Part shown: piece after piece, positions 46,714 through 59,100 of the stretch
Layout: each line of letters opens with the position of its first letter
Position numbering within the stretch: position 1 is the stretch's first letter
Source of the DNA: Tupaia tana
Lineage: Eukaryota > Chordata > Mammalia > Scandentia > Tupaiidae
NCBI GenBank assembly: GCA_026018925.1
Contig: JAKSZU010000329.1
Coordinates: forward strand, 124,001-188,000
Length of the DNA: 64,000 nucleotides
Direction of reading: 5' to 3'
Made by a program: the position numbers and the translations under genes
The notes under the pieces: generated by a model
The model's input: only the letters and a program-made list of their open reading frames with translations
What the model was told of the DNA's origin: nothing
Databases searched by the model: none

Positions 46714-49700
46714 GTGTCTTGAGGTCTCTGTCTCTTTCTGTTCCTGTCTCCTCATTTTTTGTTTTGGTAATTTTTGCTTTTTACGATTTTTTTAAAGGTA
46801 GAATTTCTCTCTGGCTCTCAGCTCCATCTTTTGTTTTGTTAATAAGTCCTTCTGCTCCTTTCTCCCATGCAGGAGAGTTGAGCCATTCTCTGAGAACTTT
46901 CCACATGGATACTGGGAACTAGATATTTCAGGGCTCAGGAGAAATGAAGATTTTCTACTCATAATTCAGCCTCCAGCAAGCAAATCTACTGTGTTAGTGA
47001 GCCCCTCTGGCTTTCTATCTCTGTCTCTGTGTCTCTGAGGTCTCTGTCTCTCTCTGCTCCTGTCTCCTCATTTATTTTTTTGGTAATTTTTCCTTTTTAC
47101 GATTTTTTTTAAAGGTAGAATTTCTCTCTGGTTCTCAGCTCCATCTTTTGTTTCGTTAATAAGCCCTTCTGCTCCTTTCTCCCAGCAGGAGAGTTGAGCC
47201 ATTCTCTGAGAAGTTTCCACATTCATACTGGGAACTAGATATTTCCGGGCTCAGGAGAAATGAAGATTTTCTACTCATAATTCAGCCTCCAGCAAGCAAA
47301 GCTAGTGTGGTAGGGAGCCCCTCTGGCCTTCTATCTCTGTCTCTGTGTCTCTGAGGTCTCTGTCTCTCTCTGCTACTGTCTCCTCATTTTTTTTTGGTAA
47401 TTTTTCCTTTTTACGATTTTTTTAAAGGTAGAATTTCTCTGTCGCTCTCAGCTCCATCTTTTGTTTTGTTAATAAGCCCTTCCGCTCCTTTCTCCCAGGC
47501 AGGAGAGTTGAGCCATTCTCTGAGAAGTTTCCACATGGATACTGGGAACTAGATATTTCAGGGCTCAGGAGAAATGAAGATTTTCTACTCATAATTCAGC
47601 CTCCAGCAAGCAAAGCTAGTGTGGTAGGGAGCCCCTCTGGCCTTCTATCTCTGTCTCTGTGTCTCTGAGGTCTCTGTCTCTCTCTGCTCCTGTCTCCTCA
47701 TTTTTTTTTTGGTAATTTTTCTTTTTTATGTTTTTTTTAAAGGTAGAATTTCTCTCTGGCTCTCAGCTCATCTTTTGTTTTGTTAATAAGCCCTTCTGCT
47801 CCTTCCTCCCAGGCAGGAGAGTTGAGCCATTCTCTGAGAAGTTTCCACATGGATACTGGGAACTAGATATTTCGGGGCTCAGGAGAAAGGAAGATTTTCT
47901 ACTCATAATTCAGCCTCCAGCAGGCAAAGCTAGTGTGGGAGGGAGCCCCTCTGGCCTTCTATCTCTGTTTCTGTTTCTCTGAGGTCTCTGTCTCTCTCTG
48001 CTCCTGTCTCCTCATTTATTTTGGTAATTTTTCCTTATTACGATTTTTATAAATGTAGAATTTCTCTCTGGCTCTCATCTCCATCTTTTGTTTTGTTAAT
48101 AAGCCCTTCTGCTACTTTCTCCCAGGCAAGAAAGTTGAGCCATTCTCTGAGAAGATTCCACATGGATACTGGGAACTAGATATTTCAGGGCTCAGGAGAA
48201 ATGAAGATTTTCTACTCATAATTCAGCCTCCAGCAAGCAAAGCTAGTGTGCTAGGGAGCCCCCTCGGGACTTCTATCTCTGTCTCTGTGTCTCTGAGATC
48301 TCTGTCTCTCTCTGCTCCTGTCTCCTCATTTTTCTTTGGTAATTTTTACTTTTTACGATTTTTTTAAAGGTAGAATTTCTCTCTGGCGCTCAGCTCCATC
48401 TTAGTTTTGTTAATAAGCCCTTCTGCTCCTTTCTCCAGGCAGGAGAGTTGAGCCATTCTCTGAGAAGATTCCACATGGATACTGGGAACTAGATATTTCA
48501 GGGCTGTTGAGAAATGAAGATTTTCTACTCATAATTCAGCCTACAGCAGGCAAAGCTGGTGTGGTAGGGAGCCCCTCTGGCTTTCTGTCTCTGTCTCTGT
48601 GTCTCTGAGGTCGCTGTCTCTCTCTGCTCCTGTCTCCTCATTTTTTTTTCGGTAATTTTTCCTTTTTACGATTTTTTTTAAAGGTAGAATTTCTCTCTGG
48701 CTCTCAGCTCCACATTTTGTTTTGTTAATAAGCCCTTCTGCTCCTTTCTCCCAGACAGGAGAGTTGAGCCATTCTCTGAGAAGATTCCACATGGATACTG
48801 GGAATTTGATATTTCAGGGCTCAGGAGAAATGAAGATTTTCTACTCATAATTCAGCCTCCAGCAAGCAAATCTAGTGTGGTAGGGAGCCCCCTCTGGCCT
48901 TCTATCTCTGTCTCTGTGTCTCTGAGGTCTCTGTCTCTCTCTGCTCCTGTCTCCACATTTTTCTTTTGGTAATTTTTCCATTTTACGATTGTTTTAAAGG
49001 TAGAATTTCTCTCTGGCTCTCAGCTCCATCTTTTGTTTCGTTAATTAGCCCTTCTGCTGCTTTCTCCCAGGCAGGAGAGTTGAGCCATTCTCTGAGAAGT
49101 TTCCACATGGATACTGGGAACTAGATATTTCAGGGCTCAGGAGAAATGAAGATTTTCTACTCATAATTCAGCCTCCAGCAAGCAAAGCTAGTGTGGTAGG
49201 GAGCCCCTCTGGCCTTCTATCTCTGTCTCTGTGTCTCTGAGGTCTCTGTCTCTCTCTGCTCCTGTCTCCTCATTTTTTTTTTGGTAATTTTTTCCTTTTA
49301 ACGATTTTTTTAAAGGTAGAATTTCTCTGTCGCTTTCAGCTCCATCTTTTGTTTTGTTAATATGCCCTTCTGGTCCTTTCTCCAGCAGGAGAGTTGAGCC
49401 ATTCTCTGAGAAGATTCCACATGGATACTGGGAACTAGATATTTCAGGGCTCAGGAGAAATGAAGATTTTCTACTCGTAATTCAGCCCCCAGCACGCAAA
49501 GCTAGTGTGGTAGGGAGCCCCTCTGGCCTTCTATCTCTGTCTCTGTGTCTCTGAGGTCTCTGTCTCTCTCTGTTCCTGTCTCCTCATTTTTTGTTTTGGT
49601 AATTTTTGCTTTTTACGATTTTTTTAAAGGTAGAATTTCTCTCTGGCTCTCAGCTCCATCTTTTGTTTTGTTAATAAGCCCTTCTGCTTCCTTTCTCCCA

Positions 49701-50486
49701 TGCAGGAGAGTTGAGCCATTCTCTGAGAAAGGATTCCACATGGATACTGGGAACTAGATATTTCAGGGCTCAGGAGAAAGGAAGATTTTCTACTCATAAT
49801 TCAGCCTCCAGCAAGCAAAGCTAGTGTGGTAGGGAGCCCTCTGGCCTTCTATCTCTGTCTCTGTGTCTCTGAAGTCTCTGTCTCTCTCTGCTCCTGTCTC
49901 CTCATTTTTTTGGTAATTTTTCCTTTTTACGATTTTTTTAAAGGTAGAGTTTCTCTCTGGCTCTCAGCTCCATCTTTTGTTTTGTTAATAAGCCCTTCTG
50001 CTCCTTTCTCCCAGGCAGGAGAGTTGAGCCATTATCTGAGAAGATTCCACATGAATACTGGGAACTAGATATTTCAGGGCTCAGGAGAAATGAAGATTTT
50101 CTACTCATAATTCAGCCTCCGGAAAGCAAATCTACTGTGTTAGTGAGCCCCTCTGGCCTTCTATCTCTGTCTCTGTGTCTCTGAGGTCTCTGTCTCTCTC
50201 TGCTCCTGTCTCCTCATTTTTTTGGGTAATTTTTCCTTTTTACGGTTTTTTTAAAGGTAGAATTTCTCTCTGCCTCTCAGCTCCATCTTTTGTTTTGTTA
50301 ATAAGCCCTTCTGCTCCTTTCTCCAGGCAGGAGAGTTGAGCGATTCTCTGAGAAGATTCCACATGGATACTGGGAACTAGATATTTCAGGGCTCAGGAGA
50401 AATGAAGATTTTCGACTCATAATTCAGCCTCCAGCAAGCAAAGCTAGTGTGGTAGGGAGCCCCTCTGGCCTTCTATCTCTGTCTCT
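46714..50486 (+). repeat. Block Y, copy 1 (12 monomers, 3,773 bp)
   Basis: Monomers start at 46714, 47029, 47345, 47659, 47973, 48287, 48599, 48916, 49231, 49545, 49863 and 50175. It opens with GTGTCTTGAGG (one CT missing), CCCATGCAGGAG and GAGAACTTTCC, then CACATTCATACTGGG (47029), CTTATTACGATTTTTATAAATG (47973), GGTCGCTGTC (48599), GTTAATATGCCC (49231), CATGAATACTGGG (49863) and TTTTCGACTC (50175). The same order appears at 56131-60535, where two further monomers are present. Confidence 0.88.
47345..47658 (+). repeat. Hybrid monomer marking a 629-bp deletion in block Y
   Basis: The head (CTGCTACTGTCTCC, CTCTGTCGCTCTCAG) is that of the monomer at 56763, whereas the tail (CCCTTCCGCTCC, GAGAAGTTTCC) is that of the monomer at 57392. 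The monomers between them in the second copy, including the whole TATTCCTG/TTTTATGTTTTGG monomer at 57077, have no counterpart here. The switch falls in a ~30-bp stretch, 47451-47480, where the two parents do not differ. Offsets between the block Y copies grow from 9,417 to 10,047 bp across this point. Confidence 0.8.
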
Positions 50487-52055
50487 GTGTCTCTGAGGTC
50501 TCTGTCTCTCTCTGCTCCTGTCTCCTCATTTTTTTTGGTAATTTTTCTTTTTTTATGATTTTTTTAAAGGTAGAATTTCTCTCTGGCTCTCAGCTCCATC
50601 TTTTGTTTTGTTAATAAGCACTTCTGCTCCTTCCTCCCAGGCAGGAGAGTTGAGCCATTCTCTGAGAAGATTCCACATGGATACTGGGAACTAGATATTT
50701 CAGGGCTCAGGAGAAAGGAATATTTTCTACTCATAATTCAGCCTCCAGCAGGCAAAGCTAGTGTGGTAGGGAGCCCCTCTGGCCTTCTATCTCTGTCTCT
50801 GTGTCCTCTGAGGTCTCTGTCTCTCTCTGCTCCTGTCTCCTCATTTATTTTGGTAATTTTTCCTTTTTACGATTTTTTTAAATGTAGAATTTCTCTCTGG
50901 CTCTCAGCTCCATCTTTTGTTTTGTTAATAAGCCCTTCTGCTATTTTCTCCCAGGCAAGAAAGTTGAGCCATTCTCTGAGAAGATTCCACATGGATACTG
51001 TTAACTAGATATTTCAGGGCTCAGGAGAAATGAAGATTTTCTACTCATAATTCAGCCTCCAGCAAGCTAAGCTAGTGTGCTAGGGAGCCCCTCGGGACTT
51101 CTATCTCTGTCTCTGTGTCTCTGAGATCTCTGTCTCTCTATGCTCCTGTCTCCTCATTTTTCTTTGGTAATTTTTACTTTTTACGATTTTTTTAAAGGTA
51201 GAATTTCTCTCTGGCGCTCAGCTCCATCTTTGTTTTGTTAATAAGCCCTTCTGCTCCTTTCTCCCAGGCAGGAGAGTTGAGCCATTCTCTGAGAAGATTC
51301 CACATGGATACTGGGAACAAGATATTTCAGGGCTCTGGAGAAATGAAGATTTTCTACTAATAATTCAGCCTCCAGCAGGCAAAGCTGGTGTGGTAGGGAG
51401 CCCCTCTGGCTTTCTGTCTCTTTCTCTGTGTCTCTGAGTTCGCTGTCTCTCTCTGCTCCTGTCTCCTCATTTTTTTTTCGGTAATTTTTCCATTTTACGA
51501 TTTTTTTTAAAGGGTAGATTTCTCTCTGGCTCTCAGCTCCATCTTTTGTTTTGTTAATAAGCCCTTCTGCTCCTTTCTCCCAGACAGGAGAGTTGAGCCA
51601 TTCTCTGAGAAGATTCCACATGGATACTGGAACTAGATATGTCAGGGCTCAGGAGAAATGAAGATTTTCTACTCATAATTCAGCCTCCAGCAAGCAAAGC
51701 TAGTGTGGTAGGGAGCCCCTCTGGCCTTCTATTACTGTCTCTTTGTCTCTGAGGTCCTCTGTCTCTCTCTGCTCCTCTCTCCTCATTTTTTTTGTAAATT
51801 TTTCCTTTTTACGATTTTTTTAAAGGTAGAATTTCTCTCTGGCTCTCAGCTCCATCTTTTGTTTTGTTAATAAGCCCTTCTGCTCATTTCTCCCAGGCAG
51901 GAGAGTTGAGCCATTCTCAGAGAAGATTCCACATGGATACTGGGAACTAGATATTTCAGGGCTCAGGAGAAATGAAGATTTTCTACTCATAATTCAGCCT
52001 CCAGCAAGCAAAGCTAGTGTGGTAGGGAGCCCTCTGGCCTTCTATCTCTGTCTCT
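50487..52055 (+). repeat. Five monomers, four repeating 47.66-48.92 kb
   Basis: Monomers start at 50487, 50801, 51115, 51428 and 51743. The first four follow the type order of 47659, 47973, 48287 and 48599 (ATG-type; TTTATTTTGG with AAATGTAG and AGGCAAGAAAG; CGGGACTTC with GGCGCTCAG; TTCGCTGTC with TTCGGTAAT), nine monomers and ~2,828 bp downstream. 50801 has an added C (GTGTCCTCTGAGG). 51743 is a hybrid: CTCCTCTCTCC head, CATTCTCAGAGAAG tail. Confidence 0.78.
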
Positions 52056-53620
52056 GTGTCTCTGAAGTCTCTGTCTCTCTCTGCTCCTGTCTCCTCATAT
52101 TTTTTTGGTAATTTTTCCTTTTTACGATTTTTTTAAAGGTAGAATTTCTCTGTCGCTCTCAGCTCCATCTTTTGTTTTGTTAATAAGCCCTTCTGCTCCT
52201 TTCTCCCAGGCAGGAGATTTGAGCGATTCTCTGAGAAGATTCCACATGGATACTGGGAACTAGATATTTCAGGGCTCAGGAGAAATGAAGATTTTCTACT
52301 CATAATTCTGCCTCCAGCAAGCAAAGCTAGTGTGGTAGGGAGCCCCTCTGGCCTTCTATTACTGTCTCTGTGTCTCTGAGGTCTCTGTCTCTCTCTGCTC
52401 CTCTCTCCTCATTTTTTTTGGTAATTTTTCCTTTTTACGATTTTTTTAAAGGTAGAATTTCTCTCTGGCTCTCAGCTCCATCTTTTGTTTTGTTAATAAG
52501 CCCTTCTGCTCCTTTCTTCCAGGCAGGAGAGTTGAGCCATTCTCTGAGAAGATTCCACATGGATACTGGGAATTAGATATTTCAGGGCTCAGGAGAAATG
52601 AAGATTTTCTACTCATAATTCAGCCTCCAGCAAGCAAAGCTAGTGTGGTAGGGAGCTCCTCTGGCCCTCTATCTCTGTCTCTGAGTCTCTGAGGTCTCTG
52701 TCTCTCTCTGCTCCTGTCTCCTCTTTTTTTGGTAATTTTTCCTTTTTATGATTTTTTTAAAGGTAGAATTTCTCTCTGGCTCTCAGCTCCATCTTTTGTT
52801 TTGTTAATAAGCCCTTCTGCTCCTTCCTCCCAGGCAGGAGAGTTGAGCCATTCTCTGAGAAGATTCCACATGGATACTGGGAACTAGATATTTCAGGGCT
52901 CAGGAGAAAGGAAGATTTTCTACTCATAATTCAGCCTCCAGCAAGCAAAGCTAGTGTGGTAGGGAGCCCTCTGGCCTTCTATCTCTGTCTCTGTGTCTCT
53001 GAAGTCTCTGTCTCTCTCTGCTCCTGTCTGCTCATTTTTTTTGGTAATTTTTCCTCTTTACGATTTTTTTAAAGGTAGAATTTCTCTCTGGCTCTCAGCT
53101 CCATCTTTTGTTTTGTTAATAAGCCCTTCTGCTCCTTTCTCCCAGGCAGGAGAGTTGAGCCATTATCTGAGAAGATTCCACATGGATACTGGGAACTAGA
53201 TATTTCAGGGCTCAGGAGAAATGAAGATTTTCTACTCATAATTCAGCCCTCCAGCAAGCAAATCTACTGTGTTAGTGAGCCCCTCTGGCCTTCTATCTCT
53301 GTCTCTGTGTCTCTGAGGTCTCTGTCTCTCTCTGCTCCTGTCTCCTCATTTTTTTGGGTAATTTTTCCTTTTTACGGTTTTTTTAAAGGTAGAATTTCTC
53401 TCTGGCTCTCAGCTCCATCTTTTGTTTTGTTAATAAGCCCTTCTGCTCCTTTCTCCCAGGCAGGAGAGTTGAGCCATTCTCTGAGAAGATTCCACATGGA
53501 TACTGGGAACTAGATATTTCAGGGCTCAGGAGAAATGAAGATTTTCTACTCATAATTCAGCCCCCCAGCACGCAAAGCTAGTGTGGAAGGGAGCCCCTGT
53601 GGCCTTCTATCTCTGTCTCT
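52056..53620 (+). repeat. Five-monomer block matching 32600-34162
   Basis: Monomers start at 52056, 52370, 52683, 52993 and 53307. All five starts are offset by 19,455 or 19,456 bp from 32600, 32914, 33228, 33538 and 33851, and their variant marks agree in order. The last monomer then diverges: its tail reads CCCCCCAGCACGC and GTGTGGAAGGGAGCCCCTGTGG, which belongs to the 24423/35736 type and leads into a GTTCCTG monomer. Confidence 0.83.
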
Positions 53621-54875
53621 GTGTCTCTGAGGTCTCTGTCTCTCTCTGTTCCTGTCTCCTCATTTTTTGTTTTGGTAATTTTTGCTTTTTACGATTTTTT
53701 TAAAGGTAGAATTTCTCTCTGGGTCTCAGCTCCATCTTTTGTTTTGTTAATAAGTCCTTCTGTTCCTTTCTCCAGGCAGGAGAGTTGAGCCATTCTCAGA
53801 GAAGATTCCACATGGATACTGGGAACTAGATATTTCAGGCTCAGGAGAAATGAAGAATTTCTACTCATAATTCAGCCTCCAGCAAGCAAAGGTAGTGTGG
53901 TAGGGAGCCACTCTGGCCTTCTATTTCTCTCTCTGTGTCTTTGAGGTCTCTGTCTCTCTCTGCTCCTGTCTCCTCATATTTCTTTGGTAATTTTTCCTTT
54001 TTACGGTTTTTTTAAAGGTAGAATTTCTCTCTGGCTCTCAGCTCCATCTTTTGTTTTGTTAATAAGCCCTTCTGCTCCTTTCTCCTAGGCAGGAGAGTTG
54101 AGCCATTCTCTGAGAAGATTCCACATGGATACCTGGGAACTAGATATTTCAGGCTCCGGAGAAATGAAGATTTTCTACTCATAATTCAGCCTCCAGCAGG
54201 CAAAGCTAGTGTGGTAGGGAGCCCCTCTGGCCTTCTATCTCTGTCTCTGTGTCTCTGAGGTCTCTGTCTCTCTCTGCTCCTGTCTCCTCATTTTTTTTGG
54301 TAATTTTTTCTTTTTACGATTTTTTAAATGTAGAATTTCTCTCTGGCTCTCAGCTCCATCTGTTGTTTTGTTAATAAGCCCTTCTGCTACTTTCTCCCAG
54401 GCAAGAGAGTTGAGCCATTCTCTGAGATGATTCCACATGGATACTGGGAACTAGATATTTCAGGGCTCAGGAGAAATGAAGATTTTCTACTCATAATTCA
54501 GCCTCCAGCAAGCAAAGCTAGTGTGCTAGGGAGCCCCTCGGGACTTCTATCTCTGTCTCTGTGTCTCTGAGATCTCTGTCTCTCTCTGCTCCTGTCTCCT
54601 CATTTTTCTTTGGTAATTTTTTCCTTTTTACGATTTTTTTAAAGGTAGAATTTCTCTCTGGCGCTCAGCTCCATCTTTTGTTTTGTTAATAAGCCCTTCT
54701 GCTCCTTTCTCCCAGGCAGGAGAGTTGAGCCATTCTCTGAGAAGATTCCACATGGATACTGGGAACTAGATATTTCAGGGCTCTGGAGAAATGAAGATTT
54801 TCTACTCATAATTCAGCCTCCAGCAGGCAAAGCTAGTGTGGTAGGGAGCCCCTCTGGCTTTCTGTCTCTGTCTCT
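53621..54875 (+). repeat. Four-monomer block matching the 11-monomer unit
   Basis: Monomers start at 53621, 53935, 54249 and 54561. They match 24737, 25053, 25367 and 25680 at offsets of 28,881-28,884 bp and the second copy (28192-29139) at 25,422-25,429 bp. Marks are GTTCCTG with GGGTCTCAG; GTGTCTTTGAGG with CTCCTAGGCAGG and GGCTCCGGAG; AAATGTAG with CATCTGTTGTTTTG and GAGATGATTCC; and GAGATCTC with GGCGCTCAG. Confidence 0.82.
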
Positions 54876-56130
54876 GTGTCTCTGAGGTATCTGTCTCTCT
54901 CTGCTCCTGTCTCCTCATTTTTTTTTTTGGTAATTTTTCCTTTTTACGATTTTTTTAAAGGTAGAATTTCTCTCTGGCTCTCAGCTCCATCTTTCGTTTT
55001 GTTAATAAGCCCTTCTGCTCCTTTCTCCCAGACAGGAGAGTTGAGCCATTCTCTGAGAAGATTCCACATGGATACTGGGAACTAGATATGTCAGGTCTCA
55101 GGAGAAATGAAGATTTTCTACTCATAATTCAGCCTCCAGCAAGCAAAGCTAGTGTGGTAGGGAGCCCCTCTGGCCTTCTATTATTGTCTCTGTGTCTCTG
55201 AGGTCTCTGTCTCTCTCTGCTCCTCTCTCCTCATTTTTTTGTTAATTTTGCCTTTTTACGATTTTTTTAAAGGGAGAATTTCTCTCTGGCTCTCAGCTCC
55301 ATCTTTTGTTTTGTTAATAAGTCCTTCTGCTCCTTTCTCCCAGGCAGGACAGTTGAGCCATTCTCTGAGAAGTTTCCACATGGATACTGGGAACTAGATA
55401 TTTCAGGGCTCTGGAGAAATGAAGATTTTCTACACATAATTCAGCCTCCAGCAGGCAAAGCTAGTGTGGTAGGGAGCCCCTCTGGCTTTCTATCTCTGTC
55501 TCTGTGTCTCTGAGGTCTCTGTCTCTCTCTGCTCCTGTTTCCTCATTTTTTTTTGGTAATTTTTCCTTTTTACGATTTTTTTAAAGGTAGAATTTCTCTC
55601 TGACTCTCAGCTCCATCTTTTGTTTTGTTAATAAGCCCTTCTGCTCCTTTCTCTCAGGCAGGAGAGTTGAGCCATTCTCTGAGAAGTTTCCACATGGATA
55701 CTGGGAACTAGATATTTCAGGGCTCAGGAGAAATGAAGATTTTCTACTCATAATTCAGCCTCCAGCAAGCAAAGCTAGTGTGGTAGGGAGCCCCTCTGGC
55801 CTTCTATCTCTGTCTCTGTGTCTCTGAGGTCTCTGTCTCTCTCTGCTCCTGTCTCCTCATTTTTTTGGTAAGTTTTTCCTTTTTACGATTTTTTTAAAGG
55901 TAGAATTTTTCTGTCGCTCTCATCTCCATCTTTTGTTTTGTTAATAAGCCCTTCTGCTCCTTTCTCCCAGGCAGGAGAGTTGAGCCATTCTCTGAGAAGA
56001 TTCCACATGGATACTGGGAAATAGATATTTCAGGGCTCAGGAGAAATGAAGATTTTCTACTCATAATTCAGCCCCCAGCACGCAAAGCTAGTGTGGTAGG
56101 GAGCCCCTCTGGCCTTCTCTCTCTGTCTCT
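54876..56130 (+). repeat. Four monomers leading into block Y copy 2
   Basis: Monomers start at 54876, 55192, 55504 and 55818. 54876 keeps GGTATCTGTC as at 25994 but then switches to a GACAGGAGAG monomer with ATGTCAGGTCTC. 55504 (CCTGTTTCC, CTCTGACTCTCAG) and 55818 (CTGTCGCTCTCATCTCC) correspond to 14692 and 15005 at offsets of 40,812-40,813 bp. Confidence 0.78.
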
Positions 56131-59100
56131 GTGTCTTGAGGTCTCTGTCTCTCTCTGTTCCTGTCTCCTCATTTTTTGTTTTGGTAATTTTTGCTTTTTA
56201 CGATTTTTTTAAAGGTAGAATTTCTCTCTGGCTCTCAGCTCCATCTTTTGTTTTGTTAATAAGCCCTTCTGCTCCTTTCTCCCATGCAGGAGAGTTGAGC
56301 CATTCTCTGAGAACTTTCCACATGGATACTGGGAACTAGATATTTCAGGGCTCAGGAGAAATGAAGATTTTCTACTCATAATTCAGCCTCCAGCAAGCAA
56401 ATCTACTGTGTTAGTGAGCCCCTCTGGCTTTCTATCTCTGTCTCTGTGTCTCTGAGGTCTCTGTCTCTCTCTGCTCCTGTCTCCTCATTTATTTTTTTGG
56501 TAATTTTTTCCTTTTTACGATTTTTTTAAAGGTAGAATTTCTCTCTGGTTCTCAGCTCCATCTTTTGTTTCGTTAATAAGCCCTTCTGCTCCTTTCTCCC
56601 AGGCAGGAGAGTTGAGCCATTCTCTGAGAAGTTTCCACATTCATACTGGGAACTAGATATTTCAGGGCTCAGGAGAAATGAAGATTTTCTACTCATAATT
56701 CAGCCTCCAGCAAGCAAAGCTAGTGTGGTAGGGAGCCCCTCTGGCCTTCTATCTCTGTCTCTGTGTCTCTGAGGTCTCTGTCTCTCTCTGCTACTGTCTC
56801 CTCATTTTTTATTGGTAATTTTTCCTTTTTACGATTTTTTTAAAGGTAGAATTTCTCTGTCGCTCTCAGCTCCATCTTTTGTTTTGTTAATAAGCCCTTC
56901 TGCTCCTTTCTCCCAGGCAGGAGAGTTGAGCCATTCTCTGAGAAGATTCCACATGGATACTGGGAACTAGATATTTCAGGGCTCAGGAGAAATGAAGATT
57001 TTCTACTCATAATACAGCCCCCAGCACGCAAAGCTAGTGTGGTAGGGAGCCCCTCCGGCCTTCTATCTCTGTCTCTGTTTCTCTGAGGTCTCTGTCTCTC
57101 TCTATTCCTGTCTCCTCATTTTATGTTTTGGTAATTTTTGCTTTTTACGATTTTTTTAAAGGTAGAATTTCTCTCTGGCTCTCAGCTCCATCTTTTGTTT
57201 TGTTAATAAGCCCTTCTGCTCCTTTCTCCCAGGCAGGAGAGTTGAGCCATTCTCAGAGAAGATTCCACATGGATACTGGGAACTAGATATTTCAGGGCTC
57301 AGGAGAAATGAAGATATTCTACTCATAATTCAGCCTCCAGCAAGCAAAGCTAGTGTGGTAGGGAGCCCTCTGGCCTTCTATCTCTGTCTCTGTGTCTCTG
57401 AAGTTTTTGTCTCTCTCTGCTCCGGTCTCCTCATTTTTTTTTGGTAATTTTTCCTTTTTACGATTTTTTTAAAGGTAGAATTTCTCTCTGGCTCTCAGCT
57501 CCATCTTTTGTTTTGTTAATAAGCCCTTCCGCTCCTTTCTCCCAGGCAGGAGAGTTGAGCCATTCTCTGAGAAGTTTCCACATGGATACTGGGAACTAGA
57601 TATTTCAGGGCTCTGGAGAAATGAAGATTTTCTACTCATAATTCAGCCTCCAGCAAGCAAAGCTAGTGTGGTAGGGAGCCCCTCTGGCCTTCTATCTCTG
57701 TCTCTGTGTCTCTGAGGTCTCTGTCTCTCTCTGCTCCTGTCTCCTCATTTTTTTTTGGTAATTTTTCTTTTTTATGTTTTTTTTTAAAGGTAGAATTTCT
57801 CTCTGGCTCTCAGCTCCATCTTTTGTTTTGTTAATAAGCCCTTCTGCTCCTTCCTCCCAGGCAGGAGAGTTGAGCCATTCTTCTAGAAGATTCCACATGG
57901 ATACTGGGAACTAGATATTTCGGGGCTCAGGAGAAAGGAAGATTTTCTACTCATAATTCAGCCTCCAGCAGGCAAATCTAGTGTGGTAGGGAGCCCCTCT
58001 GGCCTTCTATCTCTGTCTCTGTTTCTCTGAGGTCTCTGTCTCTCTCTGCTCCTGTCTCCTCATTTATTTTGGTAATTTTTCCTTATTACGATTTTTATAA
58101 ATGTAGAATTTCTCTCTGGCTCTCAGCTCCATCTTTTGTTTTGTTAATAAGCCATTCTGCTACTTTCTCCCAGGCAAGAAAGTTGAGCCATTCTCTGAGA
58201 AGATTCCACATGGATACTGGGAACTAGATATTCAGGGCTCAGGAGAAATGAAGACTTTCTACTCATAATTCAGCCTCCAGCAAGCAAAGCTAGTGTGCTA
58301 GGGAGCCCCTCGGGACTTCTATCTCTGTCTCTGTGTCTCTGAGATCTCTGTCTCTCTCTGCTCCTGTCTCCTCATTTTTCTTTGGTAATTTTTACTTTTT
58401 ACGATTTTTTTAAAGGTAGAATTTCTCTCTGGCGCTCAGCTCCATCTTTGTTTTGTTAATAAGCCCTTCTGCTCCTTTCTCCCAGGCAGGAGAGTTGAGC
58501 CATTCTCTGAGAAGATTCCACATGGATACTGGGAACTAGATATTTCAGGGCTGTTGAGAAATGAAGATTTTCTACTCATAATTCAGCCTACAGCAGGCAA
58601 AGCTGGTGTGGTAGGGAGCCCCTCTGGCTTTCTGTCTCTGTCTTTGTGTCTCTGAGGTCGCTGTCTCTCTCTGCTCCTGTCTCCTCATTTTTTTTCGGTA
58701 ATTTTTCCTTTTTAGGATTTTTTTTAAAGGTAGAATTTCTCTCTGGCTCTCAGCTCCACCTTTTGTTTTGTTAATAAGCCCTTCTGCTCCTTTCTCCCAG
58801 ACAGGAGAGTTGAGCCATTCTCTGAGAAGATACCACATGGATACTGGGAATTTGATATTTCAGGGCTCAGGAGAAATGAAGATTTTCTACTCATAATTCA
58901 GCCTCCAGCAAGCAAATCTAGTGTGGTAGGGAGCCCCTCTGGCCTTCTATCTCTGTCTCTGTGTCTCTGAGGTCTCTGTCTCCTCTCTGCTCCTGTCTCC
59001 ACATTTTTTCTTTTTGGTAATTTTTCCATTTTACGATTGTTTTAAAGGTAGAATTTCTATCTGGCTCTCAGCTCCATCTTTTGATTCGTTAATAAGCCCT

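Noticed and set aside
46400-46795. 131-codon + strand frame
   Set aside because: It results from a local indel (GGCAGGCAGAAG at ~46550) that joins two repeat frames; the copy at 63680 lacks it and is short.
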